Shown: positions 46,546 through 54,542 of the stretch, one piece after another
Layout: every line of letters starts with the position of its first letter
How positions within the stretch are numbered: the stretch's first letter is position 1
Assembly: GCF_003990975.1 (NCBI RefSeq)
Contig: NZ_RZJR01000008.1
Span: 104,928-168,927 of the forward strand
Direction of reading: 5' to 3'
DNA length: 64,000 bases
DNA from: Cohnella sp. AR92
Lineage (GTDB): Bacteria; Bacillota; Bacilli; Paenibacillales; Paenibacillaceae
Notes under the pieces: generated by a model
Seen by the model: the letters and a program-made list of their open reading frames with translations, nothing else
The model's database searches: none
What the model was told of the DNA's origin: nothing
Position numbers and translations under genes: made by a program

Positions 46546-47793
46546 ATGAGCACCAGCAAACCCGCAGCACCCGGTTACAGCACCGCTACTTATCGTTTAT
46601 TCGACGATAAAGCCGACTTCGCCAAGAAAGCCGAAGGAATCGCCGTCGGCCTGACCGTCGGAAGCTGGACCGAGCTTCCGCAGGTCGCCAAGCAGCGAAT
46701 GGAGCCCTATCTGGGGCAGGTCGTCTCGGTCCAAGCCCATGAACCGGAGAACGCCGCCCCGGGCGAGCGCTATGCGGATATTACGATCGCCTACCCGGAT
46801 CTGAACTTCTCGAGGGATATCCCCGCCCTCTTGGTCACGACCTTCGGCAAGCTGTCGATGGACGGCCGAATCAAGCTGCTCGACCTGAACCCGTCTTCCG
46901 CCTTCCTCGAAGCCTTCTCCGGACCGAAGTTCGGCATGCAAGGCGTTCGCGAGAAGCTCGGCGTGACGGACAGGCCTCTTCTGATGAGCATCTTCAAATC
47001 CGTGATAGGATACGATCTCCCGAATCTGCACGAACAGTTCCTGCAGCAGGCCTTGGGCGGCGTCGACCTGATCAAGGACGACGAGATTCTGTTCGAGAAT
47101 CCGCTCACCCCGTTGGAGCGCCGCGTGGAGACGTGCGTCGATGCGGCGCGCGAAGCCGAGAAGGTAACCGGCCAGAAGCTGATCTACTTCACGAATCTGA
47201 CCGGGCCGACGTCCAAGCTGCGGGAGAACGCTCGCCGCGCGATCGACGCGGGCGCGAACGGCCTGCTGTTCAACGTTCTGGCTTATGGGCACGACGCGCT
47301 CACCGAGCTTGCTAACGATTCGTCCATCAACGTGCCGATCGCCGCTCATCCGGCGCTCGCAGGCGCTTATTATCCGTCGCCTTACCATGGCATCGCGGCC
47401 CCGCTTCTGCTAGGCAAGCTTGTCCGGATCGCGGGCGCGGACCTGTCCCTCTTCCCTTCCCCTTACGGCTCGGTCGTCATGCCGAAGGAAGAGAACCTGG
47501 CCGTGCAGGCGAACCTGCTGGACCCGTCCCTTCCGTTGAAGGCGGCCTTCCCGGTCCCATCCGCGGGCATTCATCCCGGCCTCGTGCCGCTGATCATGCG
47601 GGACTTCGGCGAAGCCGTCGTCGTCAATGCGGGCGGCGGCGTGCATGGACACGCCCAAGGAGCGGCGGCGGGCGGCCGCGCGTTCCGCCAAGCGATCGAT
47701 GCCGTTCAGGCGGGAGTCGGCCTGTCCGAATACGCGAACGATCACGAAGAGCTTCGTCTCGCCATCGAACGTTGGGGGGTACGGGAAGCATGA
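46546..47793 (+). CDS. mtnW: 2,3-diketo-5-methylthiopentyl-1-phosphate enolase (RuBisCO-like)
   Basis: Methionine-salvage enolase, a form IV RuBisCO-like protein of 415 residues. The barrel region has GVDLIKDDEILFENP with Lys177, Asp179 and Glu180 in the metal-carbamate position (KDDE), FTNLTGP, and PVPSAGIHPG plus the phosphate loop NAGGGVHGHA. These variants distinguish it from carbon-fixing RuBisCO. It starts 34 bases after proC behind AGGAG and overlaps mtnX by four bases. Its cotranscription with proBAC is inferred from spacing and the missing terminator. Confidence 0.94.
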   Translation: MSTSKPAAPGYSTATYRLFDDKADFAKKAEGIAVGLTVGSWTELPQVAKQRMEPYLGQVVSVQAHEPENAAPGERYADITIAYPDLNFSRDIPALLVTTFGKLSMDGRIKLLDLNPSSAFLEAFSGPKFGMQGVREKLGVTDRPLLMSIFKSVIGYDLPNLHEQFLQQALGGVDLIKDDEILFENPLTPLERRVETCVDAAREAEKVTGQKLIYFTNLTGPTSKLRENARRAIDAGANGLLFNVLAYGHDALTELANDSSINVPIAAHPALAGAYYPSPYHGIAAPLLLGKLVRIAGADLSLFPSPYGSVVMPKEENLAVQANLLDPSLPLKAAFPVPSAGIHPGLVPLIMRDFGEAVVVNAGGGVHGHAQGAAAGGRAFRQAIDAVQAGVGLSEYANDHEELRLAIERWGVREA

Positions 47794-48479
47794 CGACCGG
47801 CACGACCCGCAGCCTGACTAAGCCTCCCGTCCTGTTCTGCGACTTCGACGGAACGATCACGCTCAGCGACAATATCGTCGCCGTGATGCAGCACTTCAAG
47901 CCGGAAGGCGTAGAAGACATCATGAAGGACATCGTGTCGTTCAAGAAGTCTCTGCGCCAGGGAGTCGGCGAGATGTTCGCCCTCTTCCCTTCTTCCATGA
48001 AGCAAGAGATTACCGACTTCATTCTGAATACGGCGGGCATTCGCGAAGGCTTCCCCGAGCTTCTCGAATGGTGCAAGAAGCACGGCGTCGAATTCTACGT
48101 TACCAGCGGCGGGATCGACTTCTTCGTCTATCCGCTGCTTGAGCCATTCGGAATCCCGCGCGACCATATCTTCTGCAACGGCAGCGACTTCAGCGGAGAA
48201 CGCATCGAGATCCTGTGGCCTCATCCCTGCGACGAGCACTGCAAGAACGATTGCGGCATGTGCAAGGCGGCGGTCATCCGCCGTTATCCGAAGGAAGATT
48301 ACAGCCGCATCCTGATCGGAGACAGCATCACGGACTTCGAAGGAGCCAAGCTGGTCGACCTCGTCTTCTCCCGCTCCCACTTGACGGAGAGATGCCGCGA
48401 GCTGGGCCTTCCGCACATTCCGTTCGAGAACTTCCACGACATCGTCCACTACCTGGAGCAAGGAGACTGGAGAAAATGA
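47790..48479 (+). CDS. mtnX: 2-hydroxy-3-keto-5-methylthiopentenyl-1-phosphate phosphatase
   Basis: HAD-family phosphatase that follows MtnW in methionine salvage. The 229-residue protein has motif I VLFCDFDGTIT with nucleophile Asp18 and Asp20, the SGGIDFFVYP motif II region and the LIGDSITDFEGAK motif IV. A Cys-rich loop (CDEHCKNDCGMCKA) near residue 150 is typical of MtnX. Both ends overlap neighbours by four bases (ATGA), so mtnW, mtnX and mtnB are translationally coupled. Confidence 0.94.
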   Translation: MTTGTTRSLTKPPVLFCDFDGTITLSDNIVAVMQHFKPEGVEDIMKDIVSFKKSLRQGVGEMFALFPSSMKQEITDFILNTAGIREGFPELLEWCKKHGVEFYVTSGGIDFFVYPLLEPFGIPRDHIFCNGSDFSGERIEILWPHPCDEHCKNDCGMCKAAVIRRYPKEDYSRILIGDSITDFEGAKLVDLVFSRSHLTERCRELGLPHIPFENFHDIVHYLEQGDWRK

Positions 48480-49132
48480 GCGAGCATCCGAGCAAGTCCA
48501 TCCTGTTGGAGGAGAAGCAGCGCGTCTATCGGGAGCTCGACCGGGTGAAGTCCGACTTCGCTTCCCGCGGCTGGTTCCCCGGCACGAGCGGCAACCTGTC
48601 GATGCGCGTCGGCGGGTTTAGCCCGGAACAATTCACCTTCGCCGTCACGGCAAGCGGCAAGGATAAGGCCGCTTCGACGCCGGAGGACTTCCTTCTCGTC
48701 GACGAGAAGGGAGCCCCTTGCGAGCCGACCGCGCTGAAGCCGTCCGCCGAGACGCTGATTCACTGCGAGATCTACCGCCAGACCGGATGCGGCGCTATTT
48801 TCCATATTCATACCGTCTACAACAGTCTCGTATCGGAGCTGTTCTGGGACCGCAAGTCCGTTCCGGTCGAAGGCGTCGAACTGATCAAGGCGTTCAACAT
48901 CTGGGACGAGGAAGCCGTCATCGACGTTCCGATCGTCTCCAACTTCGCGGACATCCCGAAGATCGTTCCGGAGGTGCGCGATCGCTTGGACAAGCGCATT
49001 CCGGGCATCCTTCTTCGCAAGCACGGCATTTACGCATGGGGTCGCGACGCGTTCGAAGCCCGAAAGCATCTCGAAGCGTTCGAGTTCCTGTTCGAATACG
49101 TTTATAAGCTTAAGCTTGTCCAAGGACGTTAA
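48476..49132 (+). CDS. mtnB: Methylthioribulose-1-phosphate dehydratase
   Basis: Class II aldolase-fold, zinc-dependent dehydratase of methionine salvage, 218 residues. Conserved features are GWFPGTSGNLSMR, TASGKDK, the zinc histidines His110 and His112 in IFHIHTVYN, and His183 in RKHGIYAWG. The start overlaps the mtnX stop. Its TAA shares a base with the ATG of a 25-codon ORF (TAATG). The genes mtnA, mtnK and mtnD are not in this window. Confidence 0.94.
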   Translation: MSEHPSKSILLEEKQRVYRELDRVKSDFASRGWFPGTSGNLSMRVGGFSPEQFTFAVTASGKDKAASTPEDFLLVDEKGAPCEPTALKPSAETLIHCEIYRQTGCGAIFHIHTVYNSLVSELFWDRKSVPVEGVELIKAFNIWDEEAVIDVPIVSNFADIPKIVPEVRDRLDKRIPGILLRKHGIYAWGRDAFEARKHLEAFEFLFEYVYKLKLVQGR

Positions 49133-49209
49133 TGAGTTCCGCGACCGACGCCGACTTCGACAAGTACTCGGATCTGTTCGGCAACATGGTAAGCACCCCC
49201 ACCTTCTAA
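49132..49209 (+). CDS. Coupled 25-residue micro-ORF after mtnB
   Basis: An ORF of 25 codons opening MSSATDADFDKYSDLF and ending VSTPTF. It begins in the TAATG overlap with the mtnB stop and has AAGGA five bases upstream. Third positions are G or C in 22 of 25 codons, like the real genes around it. It is acidic, has no hydrophobic segment and matches no family I know. It ends 19 bases before the operon terminator. It could be a small regulatory or accessory peptide, or the remains of a lost downstream gene; function unknown. Confidence 0.5.
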   Translation: MSSATDADFDKYSDLFGNMVSTPTF

Positions 49210-49228
49210 TAAGCAACAGAAGAACGCC

Positions 49229-49263
49229 AAAAAGCACATGCGAATGACGCATGGGCTTTTTTT
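49229..49263 (+). terminator. Terminator of the proBAC-mtnWXB operon
   Basis: AAAAAGC.CATGCG pairs with CGCATG.GCTTTTT around the loop AATGA, followed by a T run. It is the first strong terminator after the T-box. Confidence 0.92.
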
Positions 49264-49278
49264 AATACCGGGAGTCGT

Positions 49279-49746
49279 TTAACGATTCACATTGAGATCG
49301 GGAGCTTTGTCGGCTACGAGATTCAGAACCACTCCGTGTTCCAGATAGGCTTTCAACCCGCACAAAACGATGGTGTAGCCTCCCATGTCATCGATGGCCC
49401 GATTAACCCGCGACTCTTCGTCTCCTTCATATCCCGAAGTCGTAATCGTGACATAGGTAGTCCGATCCGCTCTGTCGACGAACCTCCATTCCGTCTCGGA
49501 GCGATCCGTCCAACGAATTCTTAGCTTTCGATTCTTCTCCAGCACGAGCACCTGCACTTCGTCCGCTGCTCCGTACATTTCCCACTCCCACCGGATCTTG
49601 CTACCGGCTTCCAATCTACCACTGCTCTTGGTGAACCAGAAACGGGTCGTTACTTCCGGGTTGATGAAAGCTTCGAATACGGCTTCGACAGACTTGCGGA
49701 TCAGCATCTCCGCTTTGACGGTTGGCATGCGGTTGTCAGTTGTCAT
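49279..49746 (-). CDS. SRPBCC (AHSA1-like) domain protein
   Basis: A 155-residue ligand-pocket protein. The IRKSVEAVFEAFINPEVTTRFWFTKSSG block and IRWEWEMYGA are AHSA1-type signatures; the C-terminal helix includes GGYTIVLCGLKAYLEHG. It is not closely similar to the SRPBCC protein at 5.2 kb, so they are not a recent duplicate. The ATG is behind GGAGGAAC. A tandem repeat at the transcription start suggests a dedicated repressor. Ligand unknown. Confidence 0.83.
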   Translation of the reverse strand: MTTDNRMPTVKAEMLIRKSVEAVFEAFINPEVTTRFWFTKSSGRLEAGSKIRWEWEMYGAADEVQVLVLEKNRKLRIRWTDRSETEWRFVDRADRTTYVTITTSGYEGDEESRVNRAIDDMGGYTIVLCGLKAYLEHGVVLNLVADKAPDLNVNR

Positions 49747-49765
49747 CCGATCTGTTCCTCCAATA

Positions 49766-49800
49766 TCGATTTAATAGGTCGATTTAATAGCTACAGTATA
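49766..49800 (-). promoter_or_regulatory. Promoter with tandem 12-bp operator repeat
   Basis: On the minus strand a TATACT -10 box (49795-49800) is followed at once by two exact copies of CTATTAAATCGA (49779-49790 and 49766-49777), spaced by one base. Direct repeats over the start point suit a repressor bound as tandem subunits. Confidence 0.65.
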
Positions 49801-49805
49801 ACGAA

Positions 49806-49845
49806 AACCGCGCGCCGACGGAAACGATCCAGCTGGCGCGCGGTT
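49806..49845 (-). terminator. Terminator after dut
   Basis: AACCGCGCGCC and GGCGCGCGGTT form a perfect 11-bp stem, followed on the minus strand by TTTTCGTT. It lies 23 bases after the dut stop and just upstream of the SRPBCC promoter, whose -35 falls inside the hairpin. Confidence 0.9.
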
Positions 49846-49868
49846 CTCTTATGAATTGATAAAGTGCT

Positions 49869-50312
49869 TTACTTGCCGGTGTGCCCGAAGCCGCCTTCGC
49901 CGCGAAGCGTCTCGGACAGTTCGTCGACTTCCTCCAGCGACACTTGCGGAACAAGCTGGAACACCATCTGCGCGATGCGTTCCCCGCGTTCGATGGCGAA
50001 CGGCTGCTGCCCGTGGTTAATCAGAAGCACCTTCACTTCTCCGCGGTAATCCGCGTCGATCGTGCCCGGAGAGTTCAGGCAGGTAATGCCATGCTTGTAA
50101 GCAAGGCCGCTGCGCGGGCGGATTTGGGCTTCGAGCTCTCTCGGCATCGCCATGGCGAAGCCTGTAGGAACGAGAGCCCTCTCGCCCGGCGCTAAGACTA
50201 GCGGTTCTACGACGGCCGCATGCAGGTCAAAGCCCGCCGCCCATTCGGACATTTGGCGCGGCAGGGCGATGTCCTCATTCCCCGGCAGCCGCTTCAGCTG
50301 TACTGGATACAA
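49869..50312 (-). CDS. dut: dUTP diphosphatase
   Basis: Hydrolyses dUTP to keep uracil out of DNA and supply dUMP. The 147-residue trimeric-type enzyme has all five motifs: [32 protein letters not shown] and the C-terminal [10 protein letters not shown]. The start is a TTG six bases after GGGAGGG; no ATG or GTG fits. It overlaps the 3' end of mlpA by 38 bases, so its translation probably depends on that of mlpA. Confidence 0.94.
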   Translation of the reverse strand: MYPVQLKRLPGNEDIALPRQMSEWAAGFDLHAAVVEPLVLAPGERALVPTGFAMAMPRELEAQIRPRSGLAYKHGITCLNSPGTIDADYRGEVKVLLINHGQQPFAIERGERIAQMVFQLVPQVSLEEVDELSETLRGEGGFGHTGK

Positions 50313-51555
50313 CGAATTCCCTCCCTAATCCCTGCAATACCTTCTCTTGGGCGCCGACGACCGCGATCGCGCACGTATCGCTCATCACGCGGTCGATCAT
50401 CTCGGCGACGTCGTCCTTCGTCACGGCGTCGATTCTCTCGATCATCTGGTCGAGCGTCTGGTGACGGCCCAGCATCAATTCGTTCTTGCCTTGACGGTTC
50501 ATGCGGCTGCTGGAGCTCTCCAGGCTGAGAATCAGATTGCCCTTGAGCTGCTCCTTGCCGCGATGAATCTCGGCGTCGGTCAGCCCTTGCGACTTCACTT
50601 CGTTCAGCATCTCGAGCGTGAGATCGTACACGTCCTGAGTCTGCTTGGGAGCGGTACCGGCGTAGACCGTGAACAAGCCGCTGTCCGCATAAGACGTGTG
50701 ATACGAGTAGACCGAATAAGCGAGTCCGCGCTTCTCCCGAATCTCCTGGAAGAGACGCGAGCTCATGCCGCCGCCGATCGTATTATTGAGCAGAATCATC
50801 GCGTACATCTTCGGATCTTGAATGGAGCAGCCCGGGAACGTCAAGCACAGGTGATTCTGTTCGGTTTTCTTCTTATGGAACAGTGCGTTCGTCCGATAGA
50901 CAGGAGGCGCGAGATCGACCGATCCGCCGCGCACGTCGAATCCGCCGAAGTGCTGCTCGAGCAGCTCGACGACCTTCTCGTCCACGTTGCCGGCCAAGCT
51001 GATGACCGTATTCTCGATCGTGTATCTTCTCGCCATATAGCCGCGCAGGTCGTCCGAGGTCATCGCGTTCAGACGCTCGGCCGTTCCCAGAATCGAATAG
51101 GCGAGCGGATGATCGCCCAGCGAAGCTCGGGTGACCAGGTCGTGAACCATGTCGTCCGGCGTGTCCTCATACATCGAAATCTCCTCGATGATGACATTCT
51201 TCTCCTTGGCCAGCTCTTCTTCGTCGAACAACGATTCGAAGAACATGTCGGAGAGAACGTCGACGGCGATCGGAAGATGCTGATCCAGCACCTTGGCATA
51301 ATAGCACGTATATTCCTTGGAGGTAAACGCGTTCACGTTGCCGCCGATTCCGTCGAATCGATCCGCAATCTCCTTAGCGGAATGGCGTTTGGTCCCCTTG
51401 AAGAGCATATGCTCGATAAAATGGGATATCCCGTTGTCCACCGGGGTCTCATAACGGGATCCTGTCTTCACCCAGATGCCGAACGATACGGAGCGGCTTG
51501 TCGGAATCGGTTCCACCATCACTCGCAGACCGTTCTTTAACGTAAATTTTTCCAC
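50275..51555 (-). CDS. mlpA: M16-family zinc peptidase (MlpA/YmxG)
   Basis: A 426-residue pitrilysin-type peptidase. The inverted zinc motif is HFIEH (His45, Glu48, His49) with the third ligand in the downstream [12 protein letters not shown] helix (about residue 125). The second half is the inactive partner domain with [20 protein letters not shown]. It follows ylxY by 85 bases, the order seen in Bacillus. Reported roles in that group concern processing or regulation of exoproteases; here the substrate is unknown. Confidence 0.92.
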   Translation of the reverse strand: MEKFTLKNGLRVMVEPIPTSRSVSFGIWVKTGSRYETPVDNGISHFIEHMLFKGTKRHSAKEIADRFDGIGGNVNAFTSKEYTCYYAKVLDQHLPIAVDVLSDMFFESLFDEEELAKEKNVIIEEISMYEDTPDDMVHDLVTRASLGDHPLAYSILGTAERLNAMTSDDLRGYMARRYTIENTVISLAGNVDEKVVELLEQHFGGFDVRGGSVDLAPPVYRTNALFHKKKTEQNHLCLTFPGCSIQDPKMYAMILLNNTIGGGMSSRLFQEIREKRGLAYSVYSYHTSYADSGLFTVYAGTAPKQTQDVYDLTLEMLNEVKSQGLTDAEIHRGKEQLKGNLILSLESSSSRMNRQGKNELMLGRHQTLDQMIERIDAVTKDDVAEMIDRVMSDTCAIAVVGAQEKVLQGLGREFVVSSTAEAAAGE

Positions 51556-51640
51556 CCATTTTCCCCCTACAGATCAATAGTAACACTATAACAAATATCC
51601 TTATTCGTCACAACCGAGGGACGAGCCATGCGAATGCCGT

Positions 51641-52660
51641 TTATTGCCCCTTCTTCTCTTCCTTCATCCGCTCGGTGGACAGCGTGTCCGAGACGGTTCC
51701 GGGAGTCAGCCCTTTCGACCGGATCGCGCGAATCATGCCCTTCAGCCCGTCCCGCGTCGTCTCCGTCGGATGCATCAGGATAAGCGTGCCGGCACCCGCG
51801 CGGGCATATACCTTGTTGATGACGCTGGATGCCGGCGGCTTCTTCCAATCGACCGTGTCCAGCGTCCAGAGCACGGTTTGCAGTCCTTGTTCCCTCGCGA
51901 TCTCAACGGTTCGCTGATTGAAGTCTCCGGAAGGAGGTGCGAACCATTTGTTCTCCACGCCGAGCTTCGTACGGAGAAGGTTCTCCGTCTTGACGATCTC
52001 CTGCCGCTGGCGGACGGAACCGAGCGCGCTCATGTTAGGATGCGAATAAGCGTGGTTGGACGCTTCATGCCCCTTTTTAAGAATATCCTGCGCGATATCG
52101 ACATGCTTGGATAGCCAGCTCCCGTCGAAGAAGAACGTCGCTTTAACCTTCTCCTCGTCCAGCGTCCTAAGAATCGAAGGCAGGTATTCTTCTCCCCAGG
52201 CGACGTTGATCATGAGACCGACCATCGGCTTGAGGGAGTTGCCGCGATATATCGGATTCGGCTGAAGGTCGGGCAGATTGACGTCAGGCTTCACTTCTCG
52301 GTATACCCATGGAAAAGAAGAACCGCCGCCCGTTCCCGCACGGAATCCCATCGATTTCGCTTTCTCGTAGGTCGCTTCCACGTCCACTTCCCGGCCATTA
52401 TAGCCCGGTATCGCCTTCCATACCCGGTCCAGCGAGGCATTGACCGGGGCCTCGTATCGCTTCTTCGCTTCCGTCCGGATCCATTCTCTCAACCCGTTTA
52501 GGGTATCCTCTTCCTTCTCGTTCCCGAAGGCTCGCTCAGCCTTCGATTCGCTCTTTACCTGTTGCACATAGGCGCTAATGGGGCCATATCGGCCTGCGGC
52601 TAGGATGGCAACGAGGCATAGAAGCATCGCCGCGAGTACCATGGGCGACGTTACTCTCAT
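51641..52660 (-). CDS. ylxY: Polysaccharide-deacetylase-fold protein YlxY, catalytic Asp lost
   Basis: A 339-residue protein with an N-terminal membrane or signal segment (7-24) and a NodB-homology domain from about 145. The metal-binding stretch SNHAYSHPNMS is present, but motif 1, normally T-F-D-D-G, reads MINVAWGEE, so the catalytic base and one metal ligand are gone. The same change is typical of YlxY proteins. ATFFFDGSW and WTLDTVDWKKP follow. It may bind rather than deacetylate wall glycan. The start ATG lies behind GGAGGCAGAGGT. It heads ylxY-mlpA-dut. Confidence 0.88.
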   Translation of the reverse strand: MRVTSPMVLAAMLLCLVAILAAGRYGPISAYVQQVKSESKAERAFGNEKEEDTLNGLREWIRTEAKKRYEAPVNASLDRVWKAIPGYNGREVDVEATYEKAKSMGFRAGTGGGSSFPWVYREVKPDVNLPDLQPNPIYRGNSLKPMVGLMINVAWGEEYLPSILRTLDEEKVKATFFFDGSWLSKHVDIAQDILKKGHEASNHAYSHPNMSALGSVRQRQEIVKTENLLRTKLGVENKWFAPPSGDFNQRTVEIAREQGLQTVLWTLDTVDWKKPPASSVINKVYARAGAGTLILMHPTETTRDGLKGMIRAIRSKGLTPGTVSDTLSTERMKEEKKGQ

Positions 52661-52794
52661 TGGACCTCTGCCTCCGCTCTCTTGCGCCGTTAGGCGCTTG
52701 GTTCCGGGGATTGGCTTGGCCAATCCGCCTCGCCTCCATCCTATGCCAAAATCCGTTGTATTATGTACGGAAAGGACAAACGAGCGGGAAACGA

Positions 52795-52843
52795 CAACGG
52801 CCGCTCCCGTTCCTCGTCCTACGAGAAACAGGAGCAGCCGTTG
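52795..52843 (-). terminator. Long hairpin after the dehydrogenase pair
   Basis: CAACGGC, GCTCC, GTT and CTCGT pair in turn with ACGAG, AAC, GGAGC and GCCGTTG around a tiny loop. It lies 42 bases after the second dehydrogenase stop; the following T stretch is weak. Confidence 0.7.
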
Positions 52844-52885
52844 AATAAACTCTCTGCAATCGCTATCGGTTACCGCTTCTTCCTC

Positions 52886-53629
52886 TTATTGCGCGGTGTA
52901 ACCGCCGTCGACAAGCAGAGTCGTGCCCGTGATGAAGGAAGCATCCTCGCTAGCCAGGAAGAGGACCGCTTTGGCCACTTCCTCCGGACGGCCGAGGCGT
53001 CCCATCGGATGAAGGCTGATCAGGTGCTCGTTAATCGCCTCGTTCCGGCCGGCGATCAGCGGCGTATCGATATAGCCCGGGCAGATGGCGTTCACGCGAA
53101 TGCCTTCCTTCGCGTAATCGATTCCCAGCGATTGCGTGAGAAGCTTCACGCCGCCCTTGGCCGCCGCATAGGCGGTAACGCCGCCTTTGCCGACGTGGCT
53201 ATGGATGGAGCCGCAATTGACGATCGCGCCGCCCGAGCCTTGCTTTAAGATCTGCTCAATAACGTATTTGTCGCACAGGAATACGCCGGAGAGGTTGATA
53301 TCGATCGTGCGCTGCCACTTGTCGTAAGGAAGCTGATGACCCGGAGCGTCGTTCGCGATGCCGGCGTTCGCGAACAGAATGTCGATCCTTCCGAACTTCT
53401 CGACCGTCGCTTGAACCATCGCTTGAACGTCCGCTTCCTTCGTGACGTCCGTTTTCGCGAACAGCGCTTCGCGTCCTTCGGAGCGCAGCTCTGCCGCAAC
53501 GGCTTCCCCTTTCTCGGAGAAATCGGCAATGACGACCTTGGCGCCTTCCGTAGCGAACAGCCTCGCCGTCATCTCTCCGATTCCGCTCGCTCCGCCCGTT
53601 ACGATCGCGACTTTATTCTCAAATCTCAT
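52886..53629 (-). CDS. Short-chain dehydrogenase/reductase
   Basis: A 247-residue classical SDR. It has the cofactor motif VTGGASGIG, an ADF acidic residue after beta-2 (favouring NAD), the NAG stretch ANAGIAN, and the catalytic pair YAAAK behind a serine in CGSIHSH. PGYIDTPL and the C-terminal DGGYT complete the family pattern. Substrate unknown. It follows another SDR by 21 bases, and both face a LysR gene, so a two-enzyme oxidation/reduction pathway under that regulator is likely. Confidence 0.88.
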   Translation of the reverse strand: MRFENKVAIVTGGASGIGEMTARLFATEGAKVVIADFSEKGEAVAAELRSEGREALFAKTDVTKEADVQAMVQATVEKFGRIDILFANAGIANDAPGHQLPYDKWQRTIDINLSGVFLCDKYVIEQILKQGSGGAIVNCGSIHSHVGKGGVTAYAAAKGGVKLLTQSLGIDYAKEGIRVNAICPGYIDTPLIAGRNEAINEHLISLHPMGRLGRPEEVAKAVLFLASEDASFITGTTLLVDGGYTAQ

Positions 53630-53650
53630 GGTTTACCCTCCCGCTATTCG

Positions 53651-54406
53651 TTATCTTGCCGTAGCGCCGCCGTCGATCACGTGCTCGGCGCCCGTTATAT
53701 AGGATGACTCGTCCGAAGCTAGGAACAGCACGAGATTGGAGACGTCCTCCACCGTCCCGAGCCGCCCCATAGGCGAAGTCGACTGGCCAAGCTCCTGCTC
53801 GGATTGATGCGTTTGCTCGGATGCGTATTGCGCCATGGCCGTGTTGATATAGCCCGGATGAATGGAGTTGACGCGAACGCCCGTCCCCGCGAACTCGATC
53901 GCGGCATCCTTCGTCATCGTGCGAACGGCGCCTTTGCTCGCCCCGTACATCGCGTGGCCCGGAGCTCCGATGAGGCCGGCAATGGAAGAAGCGTTGATAA
54001 CCGATCCCTTCTTCCGCTTCGCCATGACGGGGATGACGTGCTTCATCCCGAGGAACACGCCCGTCACGTTGATGTTCAGCATGCGATTCCATTCTTCGAT
54101 GGTCGTCTCGAATAAGGGCTTGATGACATAAATTCCGGCGTTATTAAAGAGGACGTCTATCGTTCCGTAAGCTTCCACGGCTTCCTGCACGACTCTCTTC
54201 CAATCGTCTTCGCTGCTGACGTCATGGCGGAACGCAATCGCTTCGCCGCCGTTCTTGCGAATCAGCTCGACGGTCTCCGCTGCGCCCGCTTCATTAATAT
54301 CGGTAACGACGAGCTTGGCTCCTTCATTGGCGAAACGGATGGCGGTCGTTCTTCCGATTCCCGTGCCGCCCCCGGTAACAAGCGCGATTTTGCTCTCCAA
54401 ACGCAT
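53651..54406 (-). CDS. Short-chain dehydrogenase/reductase
   Basis: A 251-residue classical SDR with VTGGGTGIG, an Asp after beta-2 (VVTDINEAG, NAD preference), NNAGIY, and YGASK as the catalytic Tyr-Lys pair preceded by NASSIAGL. It has the style of cyclopentanol or glucose-1-dehydrogenase-like enzymes. It is distinct from its downstream neighbour (different NNAG block and C terminus), so the pair is a cooperating set rather than a fresh tandem duplication. Regulated most likely by the divergent LysR protein. Confidence 0.88.
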   Translation of the reverse strand: MRLESKIALVTGGGTGIGRTTAIRFANEGAKLVVTDINEAGAAETVELIRKNGGEAIAFRHDVSSEDDWKRVVQEAVEAYGTIDVLFNNAGIYVIKPLFETTIEEWNRMLNINVTGVFLGMKHVIPVMAKRKKGSVINASSIAGLIGAPGHAMYGASKGAVRTMTKDAAIEFAGTGVRVNSIHPGYINTAMAQYASEQTHQSEQELGQSTSPMGRLGTVEDVSNLVLFLASDESSYITGAEHVIDGGATAR

Positions 54407-54490
54407 GGATGCGCACCTTCTTTTGCTGAATAGGATACTTTCGCTTAATGCTCCTTGCCCTTTTATTATAGGCTTGCTTTGTGTAAAATT

Positions 54491-54530
54491 AAATTAACGA
54501 TATGTTAGATCGACTTAATTTTTGATTAAG
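54491..54530. promoter_or_regulatory. Operator region between the SDR pair and its LysR gene
   Basis: AAATTAA (54491-54497) and TTAATTT (54515-54521) form an inverted repeat with 17 bases between. CTTAAT-N5-ATTAAG (54514-54530) is a second perfect inverted repeat that ends 12 bases before the LysR start. The stretch is much more AT-rich than the genes. Confidence 0.6.
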
Positions 54531-54542
54531 GATTGAGAGCCC

